From: Pteria penguin
Lineage: Eukaryota; Mollusca; Bivalvia; Pterioida; Pteriidae
NCBI GenBank assembly: GCA_035048485.1
Contig: CM068585.1
Span: 50,855,186 to 50,919,185 of the forward strand
Length of the DNA: 64,000 nt
Direction of reading: 5' to 3'
The translations under genes were made by a program, and so were the position numbers. Below are positions 33,750-47,238 of the stretch, one piece after another; within the stretch, counting starts at the first letter, position 1, and every line of letters starts with the position of its first letter. Below the pieces are notes generated by a model. That model worked only from the letters and a program-made list of their open reading frames with translations, ran no database searches and had not been told where the DNA came from.

Positions 33750-36700
33750 TGGGTCCGACTGTGTCCTATACTATGGAATTTTAAAGCAGTGGTCTACTAC
33801 ACGACACAGTATTACCCTAGGTCGAGACAAAACTTGGCTACAGAAAGAAAGAAAAAAAAAGGTATTTACTCCTTGTACAAAACTACCACTTCAGCACTTC
33901 TTGAAAAAAGTAAAGAGTGCAATTTCAACAAGTACTAATTTATGGTTCATTTACAAACATGGGTAGGTGCGTGTGTGTGTTTCAACTGTTCTGGGAAGGA
34001 GGGGGGTTCTGTATCACATATGACAAGTATGATATTTATACAATAGAATTACTGGCAATGTTTTACTATGCCGTATGCTGTATTGCTTTTTTATATCTAC
34101 ATTCACGCCTAATAAATCATAGCATGACAGAATATATGTATCTTTCATCACATTGTTCTATTAAATATGAATCTCAACTACTGTGTTTTTTAATAAATAA
34201 ATAACTGGCATAATTCTGAATCACTCAATCAGTCATTAGTCAGCTGATTCGTTCGCTAAGTCCTGAATTTCCTCACATACCTCAGTCCCTTCTCGATGTC
34301 TAAACCACTTTCATATTCAGAATTTTGCATTATTACCTACTAACTTTGTTGATAGTCTATTAATATTATGGGTCCCTGTATGGAAATGGGATTACCATCG
34401 GTCAATACTCGTTAATTTCTTACATCCTGAGCAGGTTACTGAAACGTGTTATTTGGCGCTCGTAAGAGTTATCGTTCTTTTCGCGCAAAGGGCAACGAGG
34501 CAACGGCAAAATTTAGTATGAATACGGAGATATTATTAACATTTTAACATCAATCACTCTAAATAAATGCCTACTCTGCTAATTTCTTTCGTCTAAAAGT
34601 AGATTTGGTTACACGGCGAACTTTCAGGCGATCTATTTATACTGATAAAGTTGGAATACCTATGAACGTCATATACCGAAAACATAACATTCCATGCCTC
34701 GATTTCAACTGCCATTCGGAACACAATTCCCAGGGTTTATTGTTACTGACACGTACAAATTACGAGTGTTATCCCTGACATTTCCAGCGAAGCCATATTA
34801 CGTCACAAAGCGCCGCTTGGGGAGCGCGGTGGATGCTACTGGAACAAGTTTCTCTTTGTCAATTAAAGATAATAAAATTTCTCAATCCATTGTACATAAT
34901 GAAACGTATCCATTGTATATAATAAAACGTAAAGAGTTAATAGTGCAGTCATCCAAAACATATCACGCAAATGAAATTTGGTTGCTTTACATGCCATTTT
35001 TAAAAAAACAAAGATCCACTTCCTCAATCGTTAACAGAATTGGATAGTTCCGACAAATGGTACACACCTCCTGATGATCTTTCAGGACATGACCGGTCAA
35101 TGCAAATGCCAAATGGGGCCACCCCTAGTCAAATTCATTATACATCAGTTAATAAAAAGTACGAGTTCGTTCAATTATTCTTTATAGCTTGTATATTTCT
35201 TAAGCTAGCGCAGTGACCAAATTATTTAAGTTAATAGTTGTTTATGTTGCCAAATAAAACAATGCACATGTCGGGTTTACGGGCTTGTATCAATTACGAA
35301 TACGAAGGTTTTATAAGTGAAAAACAGATGCAAAAAATAATGTCTTTGTTTATATTGTTCAAAACTAATGGACAAGGTAAAAGTAAATTTTGGCAGTAAG
35401 GATCGATAGTCCAAAGCATTTATAGCTGCCTGAACCGTGTTTGGTTAAAAAAAGGTTATCGATAATTTTATAGACTTTTTTTTTCAATTTATGAGGTACA
35501 GTTTTTTAAAGTGTAGAAAGATCGAAAGTTTTGATTTATTTAACAGTGGACAAAGTTTAAGCATTACCATAATTCCTTGCAAATTTTTAAATTTCCAAAA
35601 TTGATTAACGCCACTTCAATTGTATCAACTGTGACGGGAGATAATATGGAACAACATGCAGACTGTACTGGTCCATATATTGTATTTTCAACAAAAAGTT
35701 TCTGTTAATTTGACCAAATTTTGTATGCTTTTCATAAACGAATACCCTTGCCTATAATTGAGAAGGTGATGTAAAATCCCTTGGGAAGAATCGGCTTGTG
35801 TTTAGCCTTACCTCTTTTGAAGATGGTATTCCACAACACTTGTTCGGTGTCTGACATTCTTGGAAATGTTTTCAATAGCCTTTAAAGTACGGTATCAACG
35901 TGTAGACTTAAAGCTTATTACCGTAATGAAAAACCCCATTCATTGAAATTGCTGTCTACACACTATTACCCTGATTTGCGTATCTCAGAATCCTTATTTT
36001 TCTGTGGCACCTGTGCGGTCACAAGGCCTTTTTTTCCATTTTATGGCTCACAAAATTTATTTGTGGATGCTTTGCCAAATGTGAATGGAATGGGCATCAT
36101 CTCTGTCGACCTGCGCAAATCAGCATTATCAGACCACATGTTTAAGTGATGTGACAGTACAACTGAGGGCCTTTATATTTTTCAAAACATCAATTATAAT
36201 GGCTGCTGTTATGTAAGTATCCACTGATATTCGAGACTGAAATTTGTGAAAAAGTCTTGAACTCTCCTCTGTGTTTTGCATTCTTATGAAATGTCATTGC
36301 TGTTTCAAGGTAACGTACGCTTAAATCTTATTATGACAATTTATATGAGGATATGTAGTCATAACACTAATTGCAAAAAAATATCGTATAAGCCAAAGGC
36401 GAACGATTCAGTAAACAGGTGTGATATCAATATTTGGTATATGTAAGAGAAAGGTATCTAGCTTGCAAAATGTCACTTTACGAAAAACTCATATACAGTA
36501 CATGTACTTAACATAAAGTTATATAATTTTCTGTTGTTGAAAAATGTTATTACTAATTGTGTATATTGTTGTATAATGATTTTTGTCAGTAACTCTTCTA
36601 TTTTTCCTACTACAAGACTGCCAAGTTTCAATGCTATTACCGTCCTACGTTTTAAGATATCTTCCACAGCATGCGGTATTTTACTGATTCTTTCAGAGGT

Positions 36701-37850
36701 CGAAACTATGTGGTCTTAGAATCGTATCTTCAAGTCTAACAGACAGAATCCCGATGCTGTGGAGATTAAACACACAAAACCTATAATTCATTGTACATAT
36801 ATATTGAAAATACCAAATTAAAATCTATAACAACGTGATTAATAACATATCATTTATCTGTGATCCATTTACTTGTGTCCTCCATTTGCATACAGTGAAA
36901 ATCCCAATATGCAGCATGCAATCTCATTGGCCATCAGTCATCCAATCAAATAAGTTCTTTAGCTTTCTTTTAACGAAATATTTAAAATTTGACATTTATA
37001 CAGGAAAAATACACGTGAAAATTAGAGTCTAAAGATACATCCTTTTAAACTGGAAAATATTACTGGTCTCTGTGTAATTAATTCTCAACAATCGATAATG
37101 AACAATTCATTCTGTTTACATATGTTAACAGCAAAAATTATCAAAGTAAACATTTTTAAATGAAGTTGATGGTAGCTGTCCTGTTCAAGTATTGAAGGGA
37201 ATGGAATCATTCTAGCAGAATTTTTTTATTTTAGTTTTAAAAATTGTACTTCAATAGACTGCACATTGAAGTAAAATTTCTCTTCTTTCATACTTGACAG
37301 AAAGTCTATTGATGTGAAGAGAACAGATTATGAATGAGGTGTTTTCCTTCAGACTTCTCCTCAACAAGAACTATTTATAGCAATGTTCGGGATCTGTGCT
37401 GGTGCGTGCCATCGAGTCTGAAAAATGATGCAGAAATAATAACTTAATGAGTGATGATTGGCACAGGTTATCTAATTATACATTTAAATCAATGTTTAGG
37501 CTGATAAAAACATATCTAATGGGCATGGGCTTACTTACAACTAAAACACTCTTGTATGGTTTAAATAAATGAATATTTCATATGGATTCCACCTGTGATG
37601 TTGAGTTCTAACGATGTTTTGCGTAATTTGGTCTATACTGGATTTAACCGTTGGAATGTATTGTGCACCAGTCTGAAAAAGATATGTAAAATTAAGCACT
37701 ATTCTTTCTTTTTTTAGTCTTGAAAACTCACACAAGAAGGAATAAACTGTCGGAAATTCATGGCTACTCTGTTGTTATCAAGTTACTAAACGATCGACAA
37801 TGAACAGCTATGTGAAATCCATGCAAACTGCGGTTTTTGTGTTTGATGAA
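33750..37850. other. Long stretch without a confident gene
   Basis: A GC-richer patch at 34440-34840 and short open frames are present but carry no recognised motif. On the minus strand, frames at about 36520-36713 (VEDILKRRTVIALKLGSLVV) and 37541-37673 (after TTTTTCAG, TGAQYIPTVKSSIDQITQNI) look mildly exon-like. They may belong to one decayed gene, but no family is recognised. Confidence 0.25.
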
Positions 37851-37851
37851 A

Positions 37852-37985
37852 AGGCATATACTGTTTCTCTGATATCGGGTAAGAAAATCATTAAAGCGGA
37901 AAAGGTAAATCAAGACGGAAAAGGCATATACTCTTTCTCTGATATTGGGTAAGAAAATCATAAAAGCGAAAAGGTAAATCAAGAC
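37852..37985. repeat. 72-bp direct tandem duplication
   Basis: GGCATATACTGTTTCTCTGA, TATCGGGTAAGAAAATCAT and AAGGTAAATCAAGAC occur twice in immediate succession with minor changes. Confidence 0.8.
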
Positions 37986-38511
37986 TAACCATTGTCTGAA
38001 AATTTTATTTAAATTGAATTAGAGGTGTTCATTGGTACATGTAGTACTTGTACTTTTCCTGATATTGGGTATTTTAGTCAAAACCATTCAATTTTATCAA
38101 AAAGGGAGCCAAAATCATTTAAAAGCTTCATTGTCAGTTTTCTAATCTTCAGAATTCAAAAAGCATTTATCTTACCATTTAAACGATATTGCCAATGTAA
38201 AACCTTTATGGTACCAACCGAAAGACTTTATAAAATAATCATGTCCGATATGAATACGCACTACAGTCTACGATATTAGTTCTTTGGACATTCTCCCTTA
38301 CGAACTAAGAAAAAGGGTAACGAAGAGATACCTGTATGGTCAAAATTTGATGATATTTCTAATATGTAGACAAAGATCTCTTCCCTCCTCTCCCCGTATT
38401 TTGAGTATACCCTCTCTCCCAAATTATATATAATACAATTATGTCTAAGTATAACGTCATATATTCTAACCTGTTTAATGCAGACAATATGAAATAAAGA
38501 CAAGCTGTGTT

Positions 38512-38850
38512 TGTGAAACCCTAATGCCGCTACCCCCCCCCCCCCCCCCCGGCGGCAACAAAGTCCAAAACTTATGTTTAGCATGAAGGTCAATGTCAAA
38601 AGGTCATCGACCTTGGTGTGATTTGAAACGGCGTCATTAAGTATGGAGTATACATGTAAAACATGAAGTCTATCCCTCGCGGTTCAGAACTTACGGTTAA
38701 TGTTAAAGTTGACAAACAGACAGATAGACGGGGAACAATTTGTGTCATTTGAAAGGACTTAATTAGTTGAGTACGCATGTGAAAGATTTTGTCTCTATTC
38801 CTCATGGTTTAAACGTTATGATCGAAGTTAAAGTTGACAACAGACGGGCC
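38512..38850 (+). repeat. Dispersed repeat, copy 2 of the 26.48-kb family
   Basis: GTGAAACCCTAATGCCGC, an expanded C run, GGCGGCAACAAAGTCCAAAA, AAGGTCAATGTCAAAAGGTC, CATGAAGTCTATCCCTC, GTTAAAGTTGACAAACAGAC and a second GTTAAAGTTGAC...CAGACGGG are seen. It has the same orientation as copy 1. Confidence 0.7.
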
Positions 38851-39634
38851 TGATAAAGGCAATATGCCCCGATCTTTCTATCCGTGGGCACACAATAAAT
38901 GTACATTTTCTTTCATATATCTTTAATTTGATCAATAGAATGACGTATTGCTGAGCAAAACATTGCACTCTTACAGTAGACCAGTACACACTGACATGGA
39001 GCTTAAAAACTAATGAAGCTCTTTCGAAATGTACAAGTCAATTACCATAATATTTGTTTCCTTCCTATTTGAAAATGTGCAGGGGTTTTTCCTATGGTGA
39101 AGTAGTTCATATTTTTAAATCGTTAGTCAAGTAAAACATGTGCAAATCTTTGTGTTGAACAATCTTGAAAAATGCCCAATACCACACTTATCTACCTCTA
39201 CTTTATTTTCACATGACATTGAGGGAGCCTTGCCATATTGAATTAATACATTAAAGATATATTTTGTACAGCTTGACCAGTGGTATTTATTACAATCTCA
39301 TTTATGACAGTATTAAACGGACATTAAAATATTCCTTCTCTCCTTAAGATTAACGAGTTGTCGAAATGTACACTGAATCAGAAAAATGACGAACATCGTA
39401 ATTACACGATAAACAATTAACAATTCATTTCAAGTCGTGGTCATGAGTGAAGAGTTACTACAGGAAAATTTGTGATTTCCACTTCAATACATGTTGTTAA
39501 TTTCCGATCGTATCATTTGGATCAACAACATCAATATTTAAAATAAACTTATTCGACAACGATATTCGAGGAAGTGTCGGCATCATTTTTAAGGTCAATT
39601 GAGGAAATATGCATGAAGCATTTTTAGGAATCAA
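38851..39634. other. Region upstream of gene B
   Basis: No exon is recognised. No copy of the GTTCGTAAC motif is present, unlike the region upstream of gene A. ATTTAAAATAAAC near 39537 could serve as a weak TATA element. Confidence 0.35.
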
Positions 39635-42600
39635 ATGCATTTCACATTGACAATGATACTTCGTACATATTTTAACTTGTATAACAGCCTAGTAACAGTA
39701 ATACTGCTAAGTCAAAGTCTTTATACTTCATCATGTCCACAGGATTACAAAGCATGGAAGAAACGACAATCTGAGTATTTATGTGAATCATCTGAATACC
39801 ATTGTGGGATGTCAGTGCAAGGCGATGAGCTAGAGTTTTGTGCTTCACCAATGTTCATAAGGAAAGGATGTAAGTGCATTTTAAACACTTTGATATGTTG
39901 GCTACTGATCATCTCGGAAGAACATTATATATGAAGAAATGTACTTCTGTTTCTAACGTACTGCAGTTAGGTTAGAATATCGTAAATCGATTAATGATAA
40001 TTGTAATAAATCGGAAGATACTCTGAGACACAAAAATAGTATCACAAGCATTTGTTTTTTAACCCCCCCCCCCCTGTAGCTTAGGTTAAACGCTTGAGGG
40101 CTAATAAAATACATGTGAATGAAAAAACATTAAATATACCAATAATGGGTTATAGGAGGTGCATTTAAGACTCCATTTTTTGGAATCACCTTTATTTTCT
40201 TTTTTTGTTTATTTTTTATTCGGATTTAGTTAACGATACCATCCTTTTACAAAAATGGTGCAGATGATTACAAATATGCATTAGGTGTTCTACACCTAAA
40301 CCTGAATGAATAGACTTCTTTGGTTCACTTTTTCGGTCATTGTGGTTTCAATACTGCTCTTCAAATATTTATATAATATGAGAATTCCAACCATTCGGCC
40401 ACGAGCATCACTGAAGAGACATAAGTTGTCGAAATGCGCATCTGGTGCACAAAATTAAAATGTATATATTTTCTATATCTATTATAACCACTAGGCCGGT
40501 GTCACTGCTGGTGGACTGATAGTCCCCGAGGGGATCATAAGTCTAGTTTTCAGTGCTTTTGTACTGACTTGAAATATATACTTCACATTTGCCGTCTTGA
40601 AATTATGTAAATCACTCTAAAACTAAGGAGTATTTCCCTCATGCATAGCTCTGTCCTTAGATTGATTCTTTGGTTCACTTTTTCGGTCATTGTGGTCTCA
40701 ATACTGCTCTTCAAATATTTATATAATATGAGAATTCCAACCATTCGGCCACGAGCATCACTGGAGAGACATAAGTTGTCGAAATGCGCATCTGGTGCAC
40801 AAAATTAAAATGTATATATTTTCTATATCTATTATAACCACTAGGCCGGTGTCACTGCTGGTGGACTGATAGTCCCCGAGGGCATCATAAGTCTAGTTTT
40901 CAGTGCTTTTGTACTGACTTGAAATATATACTTCAAATTTGCCGTCTTGAAATTATGTAAATCACTCTAAAACTAAGGAGTATCTCCCTCATGCATAGCT
41001 CTGTCCTTAGATTGATTCTTTGGTTCACTTTTTCGGTCATTGTGGTTTCAATATTGCTCTTCAAATATTTATATAATATGAGAATTCCAACCATTCGGCC
41101 ACGAGCATCACTGAAGAGACATAAGTTGTCGAAATGCGCATCTGGTGCACAAAATTAAAATGTATATATTTTCTATATCTATTATAACCACTAGGCCGGT
41201 GTCACTGCTGGTGGACTGATAGTCCCCGAGGGCATCATAAGTCTAGTTTTCAGTGCTTTTGTACTGACTTGAAATATATACTTCAAATTTGCTGTCTTGA
41301 AATTATGTAAATCACTCTAAAACTAAGGAGTATCTCCCTCATGCATAGCTCTGTCCTTAGATTGATTCTTTGGTTCACTTTTTCGGTCATTGTGGTTTCA
41401 ATACTGCTCTTCAAATATTTATATAATATGAGAATTCCAACCATTCGGCCACGAGCATCACTGAAGAGACATAAGTTGTCGAAATGCGCATCTGGTGCAT
41501 AAAATTAAAATGTATATATTTTCTATATCTATTATAACCACTAGGCCGGTGTCACTGCTGGTGGACTGATAGTTCCCGAGGGCATCATAAGTCTAGTTTT
41601 CAGTGCTTTTGTACTGACTTGAAATATATACTTCAAATTTGCCGTCTTGAAATTATGTAAATCACTCTAAAACTAAGGAGTATCTCCCTCATGCATAGCT
41701 CTGTCCTTAGATTGATTCTTTGGTTCACTTTTTCGGTCATTGTGGTTTCAATACTGCTCTTCAAATATTTATATAATATGAGAATTCCAACCATTCGGCC
41801 ACGAGCATCACTGAAGAGACATAAGTTGTCGAAATGCGCATCTGGTGCACAAAATTAAAATGTATATATTTTCTATATCTATTATACTTGATTTTGATGA
41901 AATAAACTATATCCATATTGTATCGACCTCTTCTTTCTTATACATATGGTGAGTTATTGTTCTATAACACTATAAAATAACATGAAACCCTTACGATATT
42001 GTACAGCTGTCTGGAGAATTCACTTATCATATAAGGTATCTTGTAGCTTTAGTTACACAAATTTAAAAATTGGCACATCTTTGATGATATAAATTTTATA
42101 GTATTTGTATGGATTGGAAACTTCTGAAAGCTAGAACACGAATGCAAAATGGACCGTGGTATAACCGAAAACATAGACGGAAGGTAGTCTATGTCTGTAT
42201 TTTTGCATTCGAGTAATTTTGGGAAGATTTTACTTCAGCTTTATTTGAAACACATTTTAAAAATCTATAAAACATATCGATCGCTATGAAAATGTTTCAA
42301 AGAACACAATGACCGTCATGCCGTCTGCGATTATAGTATGTACAAAAGTATATTATGTATAAAAATACATGAATATAAACAACCAACGTCGTGGCGATAT
42401 CGGTAGAATATAACGCTTGTATAATGTAACGTTTTATGAATTACATCGAAAACCCAGAAAATAGAAGAATTTTTTTTCAAATATTTTTGTTTATATATTT
42501 CTATGTTTTATTAATTCACGTGTTATGTCATACACTTTTACTTTCATAGAGGCCAAGAATTCGAGATGTTGGTAGCTTTTCTTATTATAGAAAAACAGAA

Positions 42601-45600
42601 AATATTGAGAAATACAAATGACCACGGTCCGTAATGTAACCGTGCAAGTGAAAAGTAATATTAATTTGAAATATATCGAATTTTCACCAAGGTCTTCTAT
42701 AGGTTGTGTAAATACATTGTTAACACATGGATTGTGGCAGCTTCATATGTAAACATGATTTGACAATCAAATTTCTGAGGAAGTCTACCTTTACGCGAAT
42801 ACATTTGGTCAGCAGTCTCAAGCACGCTATAATTGCAAACTTCATGTTTAGGAAAATTATGTTAGGGCTACATCTGATTCTTCATTCTTTCCAACTAGCA
42901 AGATCGTGGTGCGCAATAAGGTCACACTGTATTACAAGTTTTAAATCTCAACTCCACATAGAGAACTCAGGAATGTAATAATTACATACATGTTTAATAT
43001 GTAATACGCTAATCAGTGTGAATAAGGAGGTGATAATTTTCTATATTACATACCACATGCATGTTACACTCATCAGCACATTAATTATTCAACTTATTCT
43101 ATATAGCATATTTAGCACTGAATGGTGATCTTTGGTATACCCATCTGTGTGGGCTGCGTCCTCATTCGAATTCACTGATATCGTGTTAAACAAAGCCATA
43201 TTTCGCTGTTTATGTACTTACCGATGTCTTATGTTTTTGCAATTATTCAGCTTCTATGCCATGAAATATACGGCCAATCAAAGTATAATACGAAAGTATT
43301 TGGTGTCTCTTGACTATGGCACTAACAACAATGTACCATAATGGACATTGACGGACCTCTGAAAGTCAGAGGTGTGACCAGGTGCCCGGGAGGACTGAGC
43401 TTCTGTTTGGCTAGTCACACCCGCCGTGAATGTCATTACAGAGGAAACAGATGTAATTTAGCAGTGTTTATATACATGAATGTGAACAAATTCTGTGTAG
43501 AAGGTGCCACAGCCATACCATACATGTATAAGGAAAAATGGTATGATGACACTTAACTCGAACCATTCTTGAGGCAAATTTTACGAGCTCCTCACTACAA
43601 GAGAATAAGCAAAATTCTGTTGTCTATAATAAATCGAAAGAGAAAACAAATCAACTCTCTCTTTATTGTTATGGTACTATTTTATGTGAAATTGCTACAA
43701 AAATTTCACAAATGAGTATCATATTTTGTATTGTTACATCCCGATTGTCCCACATTTGTTAATTGTCATTTCCCGATCGTCCTAATGACTACATAAGCAA
43801 AGGAAAAGATATGCTATAAAAACATAACTTATAGCTTGTTCTGAAATACAGCTATACAAGTACATATATTTGAAAATAAATTGGACAAATTTGACAGATT
43901 GTTTCATACGAGGTCAAAGTTATGACAAATTAAGTTATCTGATTCCCAGTATGTGTGTACATTTTACTCTTCTCTTTATAGTGGACCGATATATTGGGGC
44001 ATGTTACATGCATCTAGTAAATTCTATATTTTGGAAGGCGTCTTCTGGAGTAAATCAGTGCTAGAAATTGAGCTTATCATCACCTGAATTGAGTCAATTT
44101 AGGGAAATACATTTACAGCATGTACAGTACTGTATATAGTATAATGCATTCATTCTGCGAACGGTGAAGAAGAGTTTTTCAATTCTTATTTGGGTCCATT
44201 GACTTAAGGGTTTTAATACTATGTGTATGTGTAAGGAAGATTGCAATCCATGATACAAAATATAAGGAAATAAGAAATTGAGATATTTCTTTAGTTGACC
44301 ACCGAGGGTTCTCATCCACCAGGTACCAGTGTTTCGTGTAATAAAGGACATGTACATTAAAAATGAAAGTCATATCGTCTTTGCTACGTACAACAATTTT
44401 TCATTATTTCTGGTATTTTCTATTAGATGAAAGTCACTTGATAAAACTGCAGATCTTGTCATGGCATGATTAGATACTCGGTATATGTAAAATGAAATTT
44501 TACACCGTTGGTTCTTTCTGAAAAAGTAAAAAAACGACTCTTCGTTATGGGGACATGGACAGGATGAAAGCATCGTTTGTAGGGTGTATATTTATAAATA
44601 AGGACGTTTTATGGGGATTGAGATTTATTCCCCTTTCTATATAATTATTTTTAACAATATCGATTTAAACATTCTCAATCGTGTTATGAGATTGCTACCG
44701 AATGCATGGTGATTTAATGGGTTAAAACAACTTGTAGTTACATTAGGTTACATAATTTTATACGGATACAGCGATAGAGCATTAATATCCTTTGTTTGTC
44801 CCTCTGATATTTACAAATAACTGTATCTTTATATATAGCTTATTTTGTAAAGAAGAATTTGGTATTTCCTGTAGATTTTAAATATTTCTTGATGGACAGT
44901 TTTAAGAAAAATAATGTATGGACAATACGTAGACACACCGTATTTCTGCTAACGTACATGTATGTGAAAACTTCCTGATTTCTTGGTTCTGAACATTTTC
45001 GGATATCGTCGTATTTTTCAGTCATTTGTATTGACATTTAAAGATTTTCTATTTACCTTCAGTTTGTCCATTATTTGTGAAAAAAGACGAAATAACAATT
45101 TTCGAGAAAGAATGTGTCAGCCATGACGGATGTCCATTAAATGGATACGCCACCACTGAGCTTTATAAATGTAAGTGTTCTCTCCATTAAAAATGACTTC
45201 GTAGATATCATAAAAACGGTGTTTTATGTAGGTACCCTTTTGGCTTTAAAAAGCATTCACTAGTGTAATAGAAATTATGCACAAGCAGTTGAGAATAAGC
45301 ATGCAAGTTCTTGTTTATTCTGCTATATATTAAGACTGCACTAACTTGCATTTTCATGAATTTGTAATTGTTAATTTACTATATTTATAGTTTGTAAATT
45401 TATCGAAATTAACAATTCATGTCATGTTTTATCATTTCAGTTTTAAGACATGTATATTATTCTAAGGTTATTATCTTACGAATCATCCACACCCCTGTAT
45501 TTATCCAAGAAATACAATAACAAACATCTGACTGATTCTGATAACATACAATGTATAAGTAATAACCCAACGAATTTGACACGAGCTCAAAACCTCTTGT

Positions 45601-47170
45601 TATTTTATGTTACTCAGAAGATTAATCGTTATTGCTGGAAGCTTACTCAATGTTAAAAAAAAAAAATAATGCATGGAAACGATGAATCGTTCAGGCCAAT
45701 CCGTTAATCATAAGTGCATTTTCATACAGACTCATTCATTGTATCTCATATATCTACAAAATATTAAACAGTATGGTCATGTGTCGTTGCTAATATATTA
45801 TTTTTTTTTATATATTCTCCATGTGTTCATTTTAGATCCTTCTTGTTTAAACACATTTAAAGAAAAGTGAGTAGAATTTTAGCTAAAGACCACTAAATAG
45901 TATATTTAATCAAGTTATGAAATATATGGTATAATAACACAAGAATTAAAGACAAAGAGTATATATTCTGTCTCATTGCATGTTGAGTAATTTATTAATG
46001 CTTACAACAGTTTGATAGAATTAGTGTGTCTTCTCTATACACACGATAATATTCGTTACTTAACCTTGTTTTTCGTGTAAATCAAGGCATTCAACAGAAA
46101 AGCCATACGTAATGTACTCCTATTTTACTCATTATAACACAACTCTATACACGGAGAATAGATCAGGTGCACTGAGCGAACATAACAAATACAGGACAAC
46201 AATATCAAAGAACATCACATCGAATGGTTAGTTTATCAAATAAGTATATTTCTAGCGTTGTATTATAGAATAAGTGTCTTGTTTTGTGAAAACACAAAAT
46301 AAGACACTTGTTCTATATGCATTATTTTGGAGGGAAGTTATAAATTGAAAGAAACAGCTGGTGACCAGTGACGACGTAACGTTTATCCAGAATGGCATAC
46401 TTTCGTCGAATGCACTTTAGCGTAAAATACGACTTTAATGATGTCACGCAAGGTTTGAAATGTCGAACATTTCATTATGACGTCATTAGCATAACAGTCA
46501 AGAGTCGGCCAAAACATCGCTTTCTGTGCTGAAAAGTGGATCAAATATGGGTCGTTATGACATCACCGATCAATGTGATTTATACAGAAATAAAATACTT
46601 GTCTTGAAAGCTTTATATCAGGAAATTACTGTGGTTGTGCATATATGTGGTAATAAACAAACACAACATTAGAAAAAATTCGCCAATGTTGTCTTCCGGA
46701 TCTTGCCTAAGTGGAAATTCTTGCATTCAAAAGGTTTTTCTCTTAGACATGTCTTAATTGCATTTACTTGACTGATGAAATACTGGATAATTTTTTAAAT
46801 ATAGTATTATATGTCTCTAGTGATGAAGTCATAATGTCTTTGTAGAATATCCAGCTTCTACGACTTCATACGAGAGTACCCATGTACTAATAATATGTGG
46901 TAAATATTCTCACTCTTTTTATAAGTCAATTGATATACATATGTTTGAAAATCTAAGAAATACAGATTGTTGTATATTTTAATATGTATTGGATGCCTTG
47001 ATATTGTTTTAGTAAAATGCTATTTACTGTGGGCTTTAAAAATTGCAACATCTTTATTTATTCCGTATTTTGATTATTATAATGAAGCAGAGTCCTTACA
47101 GTTCCGAAAAAAAACAACCGTAAATAACACTATTAAAGACAATATTCTACCTAATACTGAAATAACGGAA

Positions 47171-47238
<68 letters not shown>

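Larger units (their letters stand above)
39870..45062 (+). other. Intron 1 of gene B, repeat-bearing
   Basis: It is bounded by GAT|GTAAGT and ACCTTCAG|TTTG. Besides the 350-bp tandem array and an inverted Penelope-tail fragment near 43.3 kb, I see no further exon. Open frames at 42.7-44.6 kb have no motifs. Confidence 0.6.

Noticed and set aside
34694..35047. 117-codon plus-strand frame
   Set aside because: No recognisable motif, no splice partners, and a length still compatible with chance. Mentioned only within the gap entry.
43341..43556. 71-codon plus-strand frame with several Cys
   Set aside because: It is the opposite strand of an inverted Penelope-tail fragment.
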